A stretch of 64,000 nucleotides of DNA. It comes from Canibacter sp052085365. Its GTDB lineage: Bacteria; Actinomycetota; Actinomycetes; Actinomycetales; Microbacteriaceae. Numbering within the stretch: position 1 is the first letter of the stretch; each line of letters begins with the position of its first letter. The translations under genes and the position numbers were made by a program. The notes under the pieces were generated by a model. That model was given only the letters and a program-made list of their open reading frames with translations, searched no databases and was not told where the DNA came from. This document shows, piece after piece, positions 18,604 to 26,766 of this stretch. Location of the stretch: the NCBI GenBank assembly GCA_052085365.1, contig JBQDFP010000010.1, forward strand, positions 1-64,000, given 5' to 3'.

Positions 18604-18743
18604 GATCGTCCTTTGCTAGGTTTTTGATCTGTTGCAACGATCTTGTCGTGAAAGTCTATGAATAACTTAAGGATGAACTGAATTCATACCCAATATTTCG
18701 AACTCTATGAGACGTAGATGTGGGTCCACACAACTGGGCTGAT

Positions 18744-18772
18744 TTGCACCAGCCTGCAGTCACTGGTAATGT
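18744..18772 (+). promoter_or_regulatory. Promoter of the initiator tRNA gene
   Basis: TTGCAC (18744-18749), a 17-bp spacer and TAATGT (18767-18772) form a good vegetative sigma factor promoter. Initiation would fall a few bases before the mature 5' end of the tRNA. Confidence 0.7.
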
Positions 18773-18784
18773 GATCTTTTGTGC

Positions 18785-18861
18785 CGCGGGGTGGAGCAGT
18801 TCGGTAGCTCGCCGGGCTCATAACCCGGAGGTCGTAGGTTCAAATCCTGCCCCCGCAACCA
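18785..18861 (+). tRNA. Initiator tRNA-fMet (CAT)
   Basis: A 77-base tRNA with an encoded CCA. The acceptor stem CGCGGGG/CCCCGCA has the C1-A72 mismatch that marks bacterial initiator tRNA, and the anticodon stem has the three consecutive G-C pairs (GGG/CCC) needed for P-site entry. The anticodon loop is CTCATAA, giving CAT. The T loop reads GTTCAAATC. It stands alone with its own promoter and a hairpin just downstream. Confidence 0.97.
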
Positions 18862-18865
18862 GAAA

Positions 18866-18903
18866 ATGGCTCCTGATCAGGTATTTACTTGATCAGGAGC
18901 CAT
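18866..18903 (+). terminator. Hairpin terminator after tRNA-fMet
   Basis: A perfect 14-bp inverted repeat (ATGGCTCCTGATCA and its complement) with a 10-base loop begins four bases after the tRNA CCA end. The downstream sequence TGCACTTTCT holds only a weak U-rich stretch. Confidence 0.75.
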
Positions 18904-19259
18904 TGCACTTTCTACGAGGTTGCAGTGTGAGCCCGGAACAACCCCATATTCAGCACAATGGGCGGTTCGCTCTAGACGCTAACCTGTCGTCAACTGCCGA
19001 GTGGAATCGAGTGCTACAATCGTTTCCCCACCCGCATAATCAGTGAACAACCGCCTCTGAAGTACTATTCGTCCACGCCATATCGAAATACCAGATACGC
19101 CCGTCGTGGACACGCAACGGCATGTATCTGCGCTAGCGCAGTCTCTTATCCACGCAGCTCGATCTTGGTGCAGTTCAGAGAGATGTATGGCGCCGTCTCA
19201 AACCGTCAGAATTTGAGCTTGGTTGCAATAGGCCATCGCGAGAGGCAACAACGGCCGGT
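18904..19259. other. Gene-free stretch between tRNA-fMet and the UPF0182 gene
   Basis: No convincing gene is visible on either strand in about 355 bp. It contains a perfect 14-bp palindrome CTGCGCTAGCGCAG at 19128-19141 and an imperfect repeat of GTCCACG and CGTGGAC about 40 bp upstream of it. Nothing resembles a known RNA gene or mobile element. It may be degenerate sequence between two transcription units. Confidence 0.5.
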
Positions 19260-19297
19260 GAGAGTGGGCAACCTTGTTTCCAAGATCGCCCACTCTC
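19260..19297 (-). terminator. Terminator hairpin after the UPF0182 gene
   Basis: GAGAGTGGGC and its exact complement form a 10-bp stem, and the 18-base loop can pair further internally (ACCTTG with CAAGAT, one mismatch). It lies 33 bp beyond the stop of the minus-strand UPF0182 gene. No U-run follows. Confidence 0.65.
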
Positions 19298-19329
19298 GTG
19301 TGCTAAAAGTGCCGCGACACTTGTGGTGT

Positions 19330-22300
19330 TTAGCCTTCAGCACCCAGTGCTTGTTCGAGCGCCGCTTTGAGACGCTCGTCGGCTTCACCGTATTTCTCCC
19401 AGTCACCGGCTTTCATTGCCGCTTCACGGTCCTGAATAGCCTGCTGCATATCAGCAAGTGCGTCAGCTACCGATCCACTTGGTGTGGACGTATCGCTTGA
19501 TTCGTCAGTAGTGTCACCCGAATCAGTCTCGTCCGAACTGGAGCCCGTGTCTGAACCACTAGAGCTGCTGGTATCCTCACCTGCGGCTGGGACTCCGGTA
19601 TCACCGGCGGCTGCCCCTGAGTCTCCGCCAAAGAGAGTGTCTAGGGCGTCATCAAGGGTGTCTTCGAATGCGATCTTGTCACCGAACGACACAAGGACCT
19701 TCTGCAAGAGCGGGAAACCTCGACCAGTGGAACCCTTCACATACACAGGCTGGACGTACAGGAGACCCGCACCTACGGGCAGCGTCAACAGGTTTCCACT
19801 AATCACTTGGGTCTCGCCTTGCCTCAGCAAGTTGAGGACACGAGAGACTTCAGGGTCAGTATTGAAACTGTTTTGCACCTGGCCGGGGCCCGGAATGGTG
19901 TCGCCCTTTGGCAGTACGAGAAGCTGTAGATTGCCGTAGTTCTCGTTCACTTTTCCGTCTTCGCCCGTGCCGGCGTTTGCGTTCGCAGCGAGGTAGCCCG
20001 TCAGAATATCTCGCGCGCCCTCACCTCTCTGGTCAGGAATGTAGGTGGAATAGATTGAGAAGTCTGGTTCCACGTCCTCTCCGGCCGAAAGCGTCAGATA
20101 ATACGGCGGCTGAGCAGGCGCATTAGCCTGCTGTGCAGGAACCGCGCTCTGAGCTTGCTGCTGTGACTGTTCTTCACTCGTTGCCTGCGACGTCGTGTTT
20201 GATGCTGCTCGAGATGAAACCGGATCATCCGGGGTACGCCAAGCATCCTCACCCGAATAGAACGCGCCAGCGTCGGTGACGTGGTATTCACCGAGAAGTT
20301 CACGTTGAATCTTAAACAAGTCATTCGGGTAACGTACGTGACTGAGCAGATCAGCACTCATGTCCGACTGCGATTTGAGTGCTCCTGGGAAGATGTTCGA
20401 CCAGGCATTCAGAACGGGATCCTCGTCATCCCAAGCGTAGAGCGTCACCGAACCGTCATATGCATCGACGGTTGCTTTCACCGAGTTACGAATGTAGTTC
20501 ACTGGATTCGCCAAGGAGTCTGTCCGGGGGTTATCCGCGTCAACCAGGAGTGAATTCATGTCACTCATGCGCGAGTACGGGTAGTTGCTCGACGTCGTGT
20601 ACCCATCCAGGATCCATTTCACACGACCATCAACAACAGACGCATACGGCTGCGAATCGATCGTCAAGTAGGGTGCAACCTTTTGGAGACGATCAACTGG
20701 GTCACGGTCATACAGGATCTGTGAACCATCGACGACAGCGCCAGACAGGAGTACTTCCATGTCCTGGAATTTCAGTGCGTAGATAAGTTTCTCGAACAAA
20801 CCATGAAGTACTGGTCCACCGTCTCCGTTGAACGAAGTAAGGTTTTGGCGTTCACCATCGTTCTCTTCAGTGGCATCAGTATCGGCTTCACCTTCAAGCA
20901 CCTGCTTGTCGTTAGTTTTGCTCCCGCCTTCGGCTTCAGCTTCAGCGTTTGATTGCGCATCTGCAGGGAAGTCAACTTCAATGGGTCGCTCTCGTTCGCC
21001 GCCCACAATCGAGTAGTCTGGCGAATTTTGACCAAAGTAAATACGTGGTTCAAATTCGCCGAGCTTACCGCTTGTTGGAATACCGTTCTCCATGAACACC
21101 GGCTCGCCACCAGGCGAGCGCTGGTTGCCATACGCCGCCACAAGACCATAGCCGTGCGTGTACACGAGCGTCTGGTTGTACCAACCGTTTTGAGCTGAAA
21201 TATCGATTTCACGTGGTGCAGTAACCGCGTCTTCAACCTGCCCGTCAATGTTATAACGATCAACACTGAGTGATTTTGAGAACGTGTAATACTGTTTGCT
21301 CTGTTCAAGCTGTGCAAACGTTGGCGAAACAATTGCGGGGTCCATTAAACGAATGTTTGCTGTTGCTACCGCGTCATCACGTAGCGCCCCTGATTCGGCG
21401 TTGGTCTGCGCGTCATAGCTGTCAACTTGAACGTCGCCGATTCCATACGCGTCTCGAGTAGCTGCAATATTTCGATCGAGATATTCAGCCTCAAGGCTCT
21501 TCTCATCAGGTGAAACCTTGAACTGTTGAATTGCCCACGGATAGCCCGCACCGAGCACCAGAGCAGAAACAATAAAGAGAGCGGTGCCTACCAGCGGCAG
21601 ACGCCAACGACCGGTGAACATTGTGATGCCGAACAGGATTGCAACGACGATCGCAATGCCCGCAAGAATCTGCTTACCCGGGATGGTCGCATGTACATCG
21701 GTGTATGCCGCACCAGTGAGGAGGCCCTGTGAATCGTTCAACGTCGCGTACTGGTCCATCCAGAAACTGACGCCCTGAAGAAGTAGGTAAACCAGCGCAA
21801 GAACTGCAACCTGCACCCGAGTGGCTTTGGAGATTCTAAAGTCACGGTCGGTAAACGATATTCCGCCATACAGGTAGCTAGTCGCAGCTCCCAGAATCAG
21901 GCTGATAAGGATTACGGCAGAAGCAAACGCGAGTACGCCACGGATCAGCGGAACCGTAAAGAGGTAGAACGAAAGGTCGAGACCAAACTGAGCATCAGTT
22001 GTTCCGGCCGGCTCGTGGTTCACCCAGAGCAACACCTGCTGCCATTGCGCACCAGCAGCGATTCCGCCGGCAATACCGAACACCGCAGGCAGTGCCCATT
22101 TGATCACACGACGCAGTGGCTCAACCAGGTCCTGGTAGCGATCAAGCTGCGATGTGATGCGGGCATATACGGGCCGTTTACGATAAGCGATATCAATGCT
22201 TAAAAAAACGGGTACGGACATGCCGATATACCCGATGACAAACATGACAATCGCGGCAATCCACTGAGTGAGATAGACCTCAAAAAATCCGACTTGCCGG

Positions 22301-22464
22301 AACCAGAGGACGTCCGTCATGACTGCTGCAACACCTAAAAAGGCGATGATCAGCACGACGACAAGTGCAATAGTTATAACAAGTGGCGAGAGTTTACGGC
22401 GGTTTTGCGCGGGAGCGGGCTGGTCGGTCAAATTAGCCTTCCTGGTCCTAGATGACAGTGCCAC
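19330..22464 (-). CDS. UPF0182 family large membrane protein
   Basis: A 1044-residue member of UPF0182 (COG1615), a large actinobacterial membrane protein of unknown function (Rv3193c in M. tuberculosis). Roughly seven hydrophobic helices fill residues 30-330. A long extracytoplasmic domain follows, with conserved segments NLRLMDP-like (NIRLMDPAIVSPTF), WYNQTLVYTHGYG, PRIYFGQNSPDYSIVG and DGYTTSSNYPYS. An acidic Ser/Thr/Gly tail and a short C-terminal helical segment end it. It starts with GTG 22464. The next gene, encoding a PDZ/Lon-like protease, lies 68 bp upstream on the same strand, as in other actinobacteria. Confidence 0.95.
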   Translation of the reverse strand: MALSSRTRKANLTDQPAPAQNRRKLSPLVITIALVVVLIIAFLGVAAVMTDVLWFRQVGFFEVYLTQWIAAIVMFVIGYIGMSVPVFLSIDIAYRKRPVYARITSQLDRYQDLVEPLRRVIKWALPAVFGIAGGIAAGAQWQQVLLWVNHEPAGTTDAQFGLDLSFYLFTVPLIRGVLAFASAVILISLILGAATSYLYGGISFTDRDFRISKATRVQVAVLALVYLLLQGVSFWMDQYATLNDSQGLLTGAAYTDVHATIPGKQILAGIAIVVAILFGITMFTGRWRLPLVGTALFIVSALVLGAGYPWAIQQFKVSPDEKSLEAEYLDRNIAATRDAYGIGDVQVDSYDAQTNAESGALRDDAVATANIRLMDPAIVSPTFAQLEQSKQYYTFSKSLSVDRYNIDGQVEDAVTAPREIDISAQNGWYNQTLVYTHGYGLVAAYGNQRSPGGEPVFMENGIPTSGKLGEFEPRIYFGQNSPDYSIVGGERERPIEVDFPADAQSNAEAEAEGGSKTNDKQVLEGEADTDATEENDGERQNLTSFNGDGGPVLHGLFEKLIYALKFQDMEVLLSGAVVDGSQILYDRDPVDRLQKVAPYLTIDSQPYASVVDGRVKWILDGYTTSSNYPYSRMSDMNSLLVDADNPRTDSLANPVNYIRNSVKATVDAYDGSVTLYAWDDEDPVLNAWSNIFPGALKSQSDMSADLLSHVRYPNDLFKIQRELLGEYHVTDAGAFYSGEDAWRTPDDPVSSRAASNTTSQATSEEQSQQQAQSAVPAQQANAPAQPPYYLTLSAGEDVEPDFSIYSTYIPDQRGEGARDILTGYLAANANAGTGEDGKVNENYGNLQLLVLPKGDTIPGPGQVQNSFNTDPEVSRVLNLLRQGETQVISGNLLTLPVGAGLLYVQPVYVKGSTGRGFPLLQKVLVSFGDKIAFEDTLDDALDTLFGGDSGAAAGDTGVPAAGEDTSSSSGSDTGSSSDETDSGDTTDESSDTSTPSGSVADALADMQQAIQDREAAMKAGDWEKYGEADERLKAALEQALGAEG

Positions 22465-22532
22465 CCATCTTACCGATTATCAGCTCCTATTCACCTGGGT
22501 GTCAGGATCCACACACTGTCTATTTATTGAAT

Positions 22533-23657
22533 CTATTTCGCATCACATATCTCGAGCCCCGGAACTGGCTCATCATCTGCAAACTTTTGAATTGCGCTCT
22601 GCGCGTCATCTAGTGTGTCGACCACGGCGACGGTCATGTCGCCAGGGATCGATTTCGGTTCCGTCCCGCAGTTCTCCTGCGGCATGAGAAACAGTTCGGT
22701 ATCCGCGCGTGCAGCCGCATACATTTTTTGAGTCAAACCACCGATACCACCGACATGTCCTGCGTCATCGATCGTGCCGGTTCCGCTTATAACGTGCCCT
22801 CTCGTCAGCTCTCCAGGTGTTAATTCATCGATAATAGATAGAGAAAAAATCATACCCGCGCTTGGTCCCCCGATTTGGTCTAGGACAATATCCACTTCCA
22901 CTGGGAAGTCGTATTCGGTCCCTACCGTCACTCCCAGCACCCACTCGCCCGTCGCCAATTGAGTCGGTGTGATTGTTTCATTCTGTTCACCGGCGCCCTC
23001 ATCACGAATAAATGTGATTTCTAGTGCCTCACCCTGTGCGGCCTGGATGGCTTCGCGCAACGTTCCCAGTCCATTAATTTCGGCGCCGTTCACACGCACG
23101 ATCTCGTCTTTTGGTTCAAGCACTCCGGTTGCTGGAGCGTCCTCTCCCACCTGTCCGACTGTTACTTTTCCGGGAACGTGATAGTCAAGTTCACGTAATG
23201 CGGCAGCTGTAGCGACGTCTTGTGACGACACCATCTGAGCTTCGTTGTATGCCTTGCGGTCCTCGCTACTTTCACCATCCGGATAAATATCAGTAAGCGG
23301 CACAATGTCATGAGACGGAGATATGAGCGGCCAGATCAACCCCACCCAGGCAACCCGGCTATCGGGGCTCCCCTGAACATTGACCGTCAAGAGGTTCAGT
23401 GTTCCTTTGGCTCGGAATTGTTCCGCGCCAGATATGTCGAGAACTGGTTGTTGCTCATCATCGATGGTGACTTCGCCGAGCGTGTTTACGACCGGTCCGG
23501 GACGCTCGACAGCGTACGGTGACGGGAGTGAAATGATGCACACAAGAATCAGCGCAGCAAGCACAATTTTGAGTAGCGGTCGCTGGCGTTTACTTGGCCG
23601 GGCCCCGGCCCCTACCGTTTGGCTGCTGTTCGCTGTTGGCGTTTGAAACTCGGGCAC
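22533..23657 (-). CDS. PDZ-domain Lon-like (S16) membrane protease, YlbL family
   Basis: A 374-residue YlbL-type protease. An N-terminal membrane anchor (KIVLAALILVCIISLPSPYAV) leads into an extracytoplasmic part with a PDZ domain (GVLEPKDEIVRVNGAEING) and a C-terminal Lon S16 domain carrying the catalytic Ser in GGPSAGMIFSL and Lys in LTQKMYAAARA. In Bacillus YlbL degrades a division inhibitor after DNA damage, a possible parallel given the SOS genes nearby. The start GTG 23657 avoids overlap with the divergent DUF2342 gene. A longer frame exists but runs into it. Starts upstream lack a ribosome site. Confidence 0.93.
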   Translation of the reverse strand: MPEFQTPTANSSQTVGAGARPSKRQRPLLKIVLAALILVCIISLPSPYAVERPGPVVNTLGEVTIDDEQQPVLDISGAEQFRAKGTLNLLTVNVQGSPDSRVAWVGLIWPLISPSHDIVPLTDIYPDGESSEDRKAYNEAQMVSSQDVATAAALRELDYHVPGKVTVGQVGEDAPATGVLEPKDEIVRVNGAEINGLGTLREAIQAAQGEALEITFIRDEGAGEQNETITPTQLATGEWVLGVTVGTEYDFPVEVDIVLDQIGGPSAGMIFSLSIIDELTPGELTRGHVISGTGTIDDAGHVGGIGGLTQKMYAAARADTELFLMPQENCGTEPKSIPGDMTVAVVDTLDDAQSAIQKFADDEPVPGLEICDAK

Positions 23658-23750
23658 AAATGTCGAACTTATCAGCCCATTCTGTGTTCCTCGCCGGTAG
23701 CGTAAGTAACACCGCGAAACTGATACCGCGTATTTCAAGGAGACTTTCGC

Positions 23751-25220
23751 ATGGCTGAGAATGACCGTCCAGAGAATCCAGATAACGGGTTTGATCCTGA
23801 AGAGCTCCAGAGAATGATGCGTGAGCTTCTCGGGGGCGGTGGTGGCATGGACCCGAATCAGTTTGCGCAGGCCGCTGGTTTGCCAATTGATCCGGCGATG
23901 ATCCAACAGTTGTTCTCAACGTTGCAGAATGCATCGCAGAACCCGAACGATGATGGGATCGACTGGCAAGTTGCTCGTCGAACCGCCCTCGATACGGTGC
24001 AGCGTCTTGAGGCACCAGATACTGAGAAACTCAGTGAGACGACGCGTGCCACGACACAAGCGTTCACGCTCGCCTCACTGTGGCTTGATGATGTCACGAT
24101 CATGGGAACGCCGGCTGATAATCCACGGGTGATTGAACGCACCCAGTGGGTGCAACAGTCGATTGACACTTGGATTCAGCTTGCTGAACCAGTGGCTGAC
24201 TCAATTGCGCGAGCGCTTACGAGCGCGCTATCTGAACAGCTCCCGGAACAACTCGCGTCGGCAATGCCGGGGGCTGAAAACATGTTACGCAGTGTTGGTG
24301 GTGCCTTGTTTGCCACACAGCTTGGCGCAGTTGTCGGGAAGCTGTCGAGTGAAGTTATTTCTGGCGGCGATGTAGGAATTCCGCTGCTTGCTGGAACGGG
24401 TAGCAGCGGTGGTTCGATGCTTCCAGCAAATCTGGTCGGTTTTGCTGATGGGCTTGAACAGTCGTTAGGTGATGTCGCGACGTATTTGACTGTCAGAGAA
24501 CTTGCTCACGCGCGCTTGTTCCGACATGCGAAATGGCTTGGCCCTCACGTCGTCAGTGCAGTTTCGGACTATGCGCGAGGGATACATATCGATTCGGGCC
24601 ACATTTTGTCACTGAGCGAGGATATTGATCCATCAAACCCTGAACAAATTCAGGAGCTTCTCCAAAGTGGTTCTCTGATTCCTCCCCGAAGTCAGCAACA
24701 AGAAGCGGCCCTTGCTCGCTTGGAAACGCTTCTTGCACTCATCGAAGGCTGGGTAGATGCAGTCACGCTTCAGGCGACTTCACGTTTGCCCGAAGCCGAA
24801 GCAATTGCTGAAATGGTTCGTCGTCGTCGTGCAACCGGCGGCCCTGCTGAGCGTGCATTTGGAACTCTCGTAGGGTTGCAGCTGCGCCCGAAACGGCTCC
24901 GTGAAGCTGCGCGTATGTGGTCAATGGTTGCTGAACGCGGCGACATACAAGCTCGTGACGGCCTTTGGGAGCATCCCGATATTTTGCCAACGTCAGAAGA
25001 AATTGACCGACCTGCCCTGCTCCTCGAACGCCTTGGTCTGGCTGGTGAGACTCCTGAGACTGTTGAAGACGACTTCGATCGTGCTCTCCAGCAACTTTTG
25101 GACGAATCTGAGAACTCTGCGAGCTCTGGGTCTGACAAATACGACGGCGGGAACTCAGACAAGGATGTTTCCCCTAACGAAACTGATCTGGAAGAGGGAA
25201 ATGATGACGAAACTCACTGA
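23751..25220 (+). CDS. DUF2342 zincin-like protein
   Basis: A 489-residue DUF2342 protein, often annotated as a zinc-dependent metalloprotease or hydrolase and corresponding to Rv3195. The N terminus is Gly/Pro-rich, then ALWLDDVT-like sequence (ASLWLDDVTIMG), a Gly-rich region and the key TVRELAHARLFRHAKWL helix, where other family members read EAAHxRLF. A classical HExxH is absent. The tail after residue 455 is acidic and low-complexity. The ATG at 23751 follows AAGGAG. It is divergent from the YlbL-like protease gene and overlaps the peroxidase gene by 17 bases. Confidence 0.93.
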   Translation: MAENDRPENPDNGFDPEELQRMMRELLGGGGGMDPNQFAQAAGLPIDPAMIQQLFSTLQNASQNPNDDGIDWQVARRTALDTVQRLEAPDTEKLSETTRATTQAFTLASLWLDDVTIMGTPADNPRVIERTQWVQQSIDTWIQLAEPVADSIARALTSALSEQLPEQLASAMPGAENMLRSVGGALFATQLGAVVGKLSSEVISGGDVGIPLLAGTGSSGGSMLPANLVGFADGLEQSLGDVATYLTVRELAHARLFRHAKWLGPHVVSAVSDYARGIHIDSGHILSLSEDIDPSNPEQIQELLQSGSLIPPRSQQQEAALARLETLLALIEGWVDAVTLQATSRLPEAEAIAEMVRRRRATGGPAERAFGTLVGLQLRPKRLREAARMWSMVAERGDIQARDGLWEHPDILPTSEEIDRPALLLERLGLAGETPETVEDDFDRALQQLLDESENSASSGSDKYDGGNSDKDVSPNETDLEEGNDDETH

Positions 25221-25686
25221 TTTTTCAGCACGGTCGCTTGCAGGCGTTCCGATCGATTTTCATGACTACCGCAACCAAGTGGTATTAGTCGTCAACACGG
25301 CCTCAAAATGCGGGTTCACTCCCCAGTACGACGGACTTCAAAAGCTGTACGAACAATATCAAGATCGCGGCTTTGTTGTGCTCGGTTTTCCGTCGAATGA
25401 TTTTGCTCAGCAAGAGCCAGGATCAAGTAATGAAATCGGCGAATTCTGTCGCGCCAACTACGGAGTTACTTTCCCCATGTTCGAGAAAGTGCATGTCACC
25501 GGGACTGAGATTGATCCATTATTTGATTGGCTGACGGCCGAGCAGACGGGAATCTTGGGCAAACGCGTGAAATGGAATTTTTCAAAGTTTCTGATTAACC
25601 GCAACGGCGAGGTGGTTGATCGCTTCGCACCTCAGACCGAACCAGCAGACCTGACTGACGCGATTGAGTCAGCGCTCGAAGCATAA
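25204..25686 (+). CDS. Glutathione peroxidase-family thiol peroxidase
   Basis: A 160-residue GPx-family peroxidase reducing H2O2 or organic peroxides, in actinobacteria usually with thioredoxin or mycothiol-linked donors. The catalytic set is complete with Cys in place of selenocysteine: Cys36 (NTASKCGFTPQY), Gln70 (NDFAQQEPGS), Trp124 and Asn125 (VKWNFSKF). A second Cys (FCRANYG, residue 82) could be the resolving one. ATG 25204 has AGAGGG at good spacing. ATG 25201 just before it is too close. The start lies inside the end of the DUF2342 gene, so the two are coupled. Confidence 0.95.
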   Translation: MTKLTDFSARSLAGVPIDFHDYRNQVVLVVNTASKCGFTPQYDGLQKLYEQYQDRGFVVLGFPSNDFAQQEPGSSNEIGEFCRANYGVTFPMFEKVHVTGTEIDPLFDWLTAEQTGILGKRVKWNFSKFLINRNGEVVDRFAPQTEPADLTDAIESALEA

Positions 25687-25791
25687 TGAGTTGAGAATCT
25701 ATCGCCGTCCACAAGTAGCCGTAGGTAGCAGCTGCAAGTCGACTTTGTGAATAACTCCAAATATGGACGCGGCCGGGCCACAATGTGACCT

Positions 25792-26766
25792 GTGTTCCTT
25801 AAAAATGTGCTGCAAATAGATCCACACCAGGCAATGTCCTGGGTCAGTCCGACTCGGCTTCGTTTCGGCTTTGATGCGTTGCTACTGGAGTTCGACGACC
25901 CATCACCAGCGCAGCAAGCGGTTCTCAGCTCACTTCTTTCAGGCACAACACGGCAACACCTTGAACGGGTTGCTCAAAGAGTGCACCTGAGCGAGAAAGA
26001 GTTGGCTGAGCTTCTCCATTTTTTGGAACCACTCCTGCTGCATGTGGCCAGTCCGCTCCCACGAAACGTGAGCAAACGAACGGCTATTGAGAGTGTGGGG
26101 CGTTTCACCAACCGGGCTTCTCAGGTCACACAGCCCAGAGTACAACTGGTGTTCGACAGCGAAACCGGCCCAAAAGATCGGCTTCTAGAAACCGTAGTGG
26201 AGGCATTCGATTTCTTTCACATGCGCGCCGAAGTCGCTGAGAGTCCTGTGCAGGATCACGACGTTCCACTAATAATTTTCGCGCGCTACTTTCCATCGTT
26301 CGGATTTTTACATACCTGGCTCACACAGGATCGCCTAGTCGTTCCTGTCTTACTCAGCGATGGGGGCGTTCGCGTCGGGCCTCGCCTCGGCGCTCCTCAC
26401 AGCTGCTGTCTTGACTGTCTGATTACTCACGAAACTCACCGAGACACTGACTGGCCGGCAATAGTTGCTGCCCAAATGGGGAGCACTCCCCCGAGTGAAA
26501 CTCCTGACGTTATCCGCCACATCCCGCCTATGGTGTCATGGCTTCTGCAAGGCTACGCCGAGACACGGCCTGGGCTTCAATCTACCGATGACCACACGTT
26601 CACCCAGTATTTCTTGCCCGTAGTAAACGGCCAAGTTGTGGCTCCTGCCGAAACTCGCGTAATACCGCCCCAGACTGACTGTGCATGCCAGGATATGTTG
26701 CGCATGAGCACGAGCGCAGACTCAGCAAATACCTCAACTACGTCGCCGGAATGTGACGCAGCCTAA
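25792..26766 (+). CDS. Cyclodehydratase-like (TOMM leader-binding / ThiF-related) protein
   Basis: A 324-residue protein resembling the leader-binding and truncated E1-like (ThiF) part of azole-forming cyclodehydratases. The match is weak at the N terminus and best at VGPRLGAPHSCCLDCLITHETHRDTDWP, a typical family segment with Cys205, Cys206 and Cys209. A second Cys pair (TDCACQDML, 297 and 299) could complete a metal site. No ATP-binding Gly-rich loop or YcaO partner is visible. An orphan gene of this kind is conserved near uvrD2 in actinobacteria and has no known role. GTG 25792 is the start, without a ribosome site. Its end overlaps uvrD2 tail to tail by 29 bp. Confidence 0.7.
   Translation: MFLKNVLQIDPHQAMSWVSPTRLRFGFDALLLEFDDPSPAQQAVLSSLLSGTTRQHLERVAQRVHLSEKELAELLHFLEPLLLHVASPLPRNVSKRTAIESVGRFTNRASQVTQPRVQLVFDSETGPKDRLLETVVEAFDFFHMRAEVAESPVQDHDVPLIIFARYFPSFGFLHTWLTQDRLVVPVLLSDGGVRVGPRLGAPHSCCLDCLITHETHRDTDWPAIVAAQMGSTPPSETPDVIRHIPPMVSWLLQGYAETRPGLQSTDDHTFTQYFLPVVNGQVVAPAETRVIPPQTDCACQDMLRMSTSADSANTSTTSPECDAA

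Noticed and set aside
18720..19046. A 108-codon plus-strand frame covering the tRNA
   Set aside because: It reads through tRNA-fMet and its terminator, so it cannot be a real protein.
20772..21332. A 186-codon minus-strand frame inside the UPF0182 gene
   Set aside because: It is in a different frame of the same strand as a long conserved gene, is Arg/Ser/Thr/Leu-biased and has no domain.
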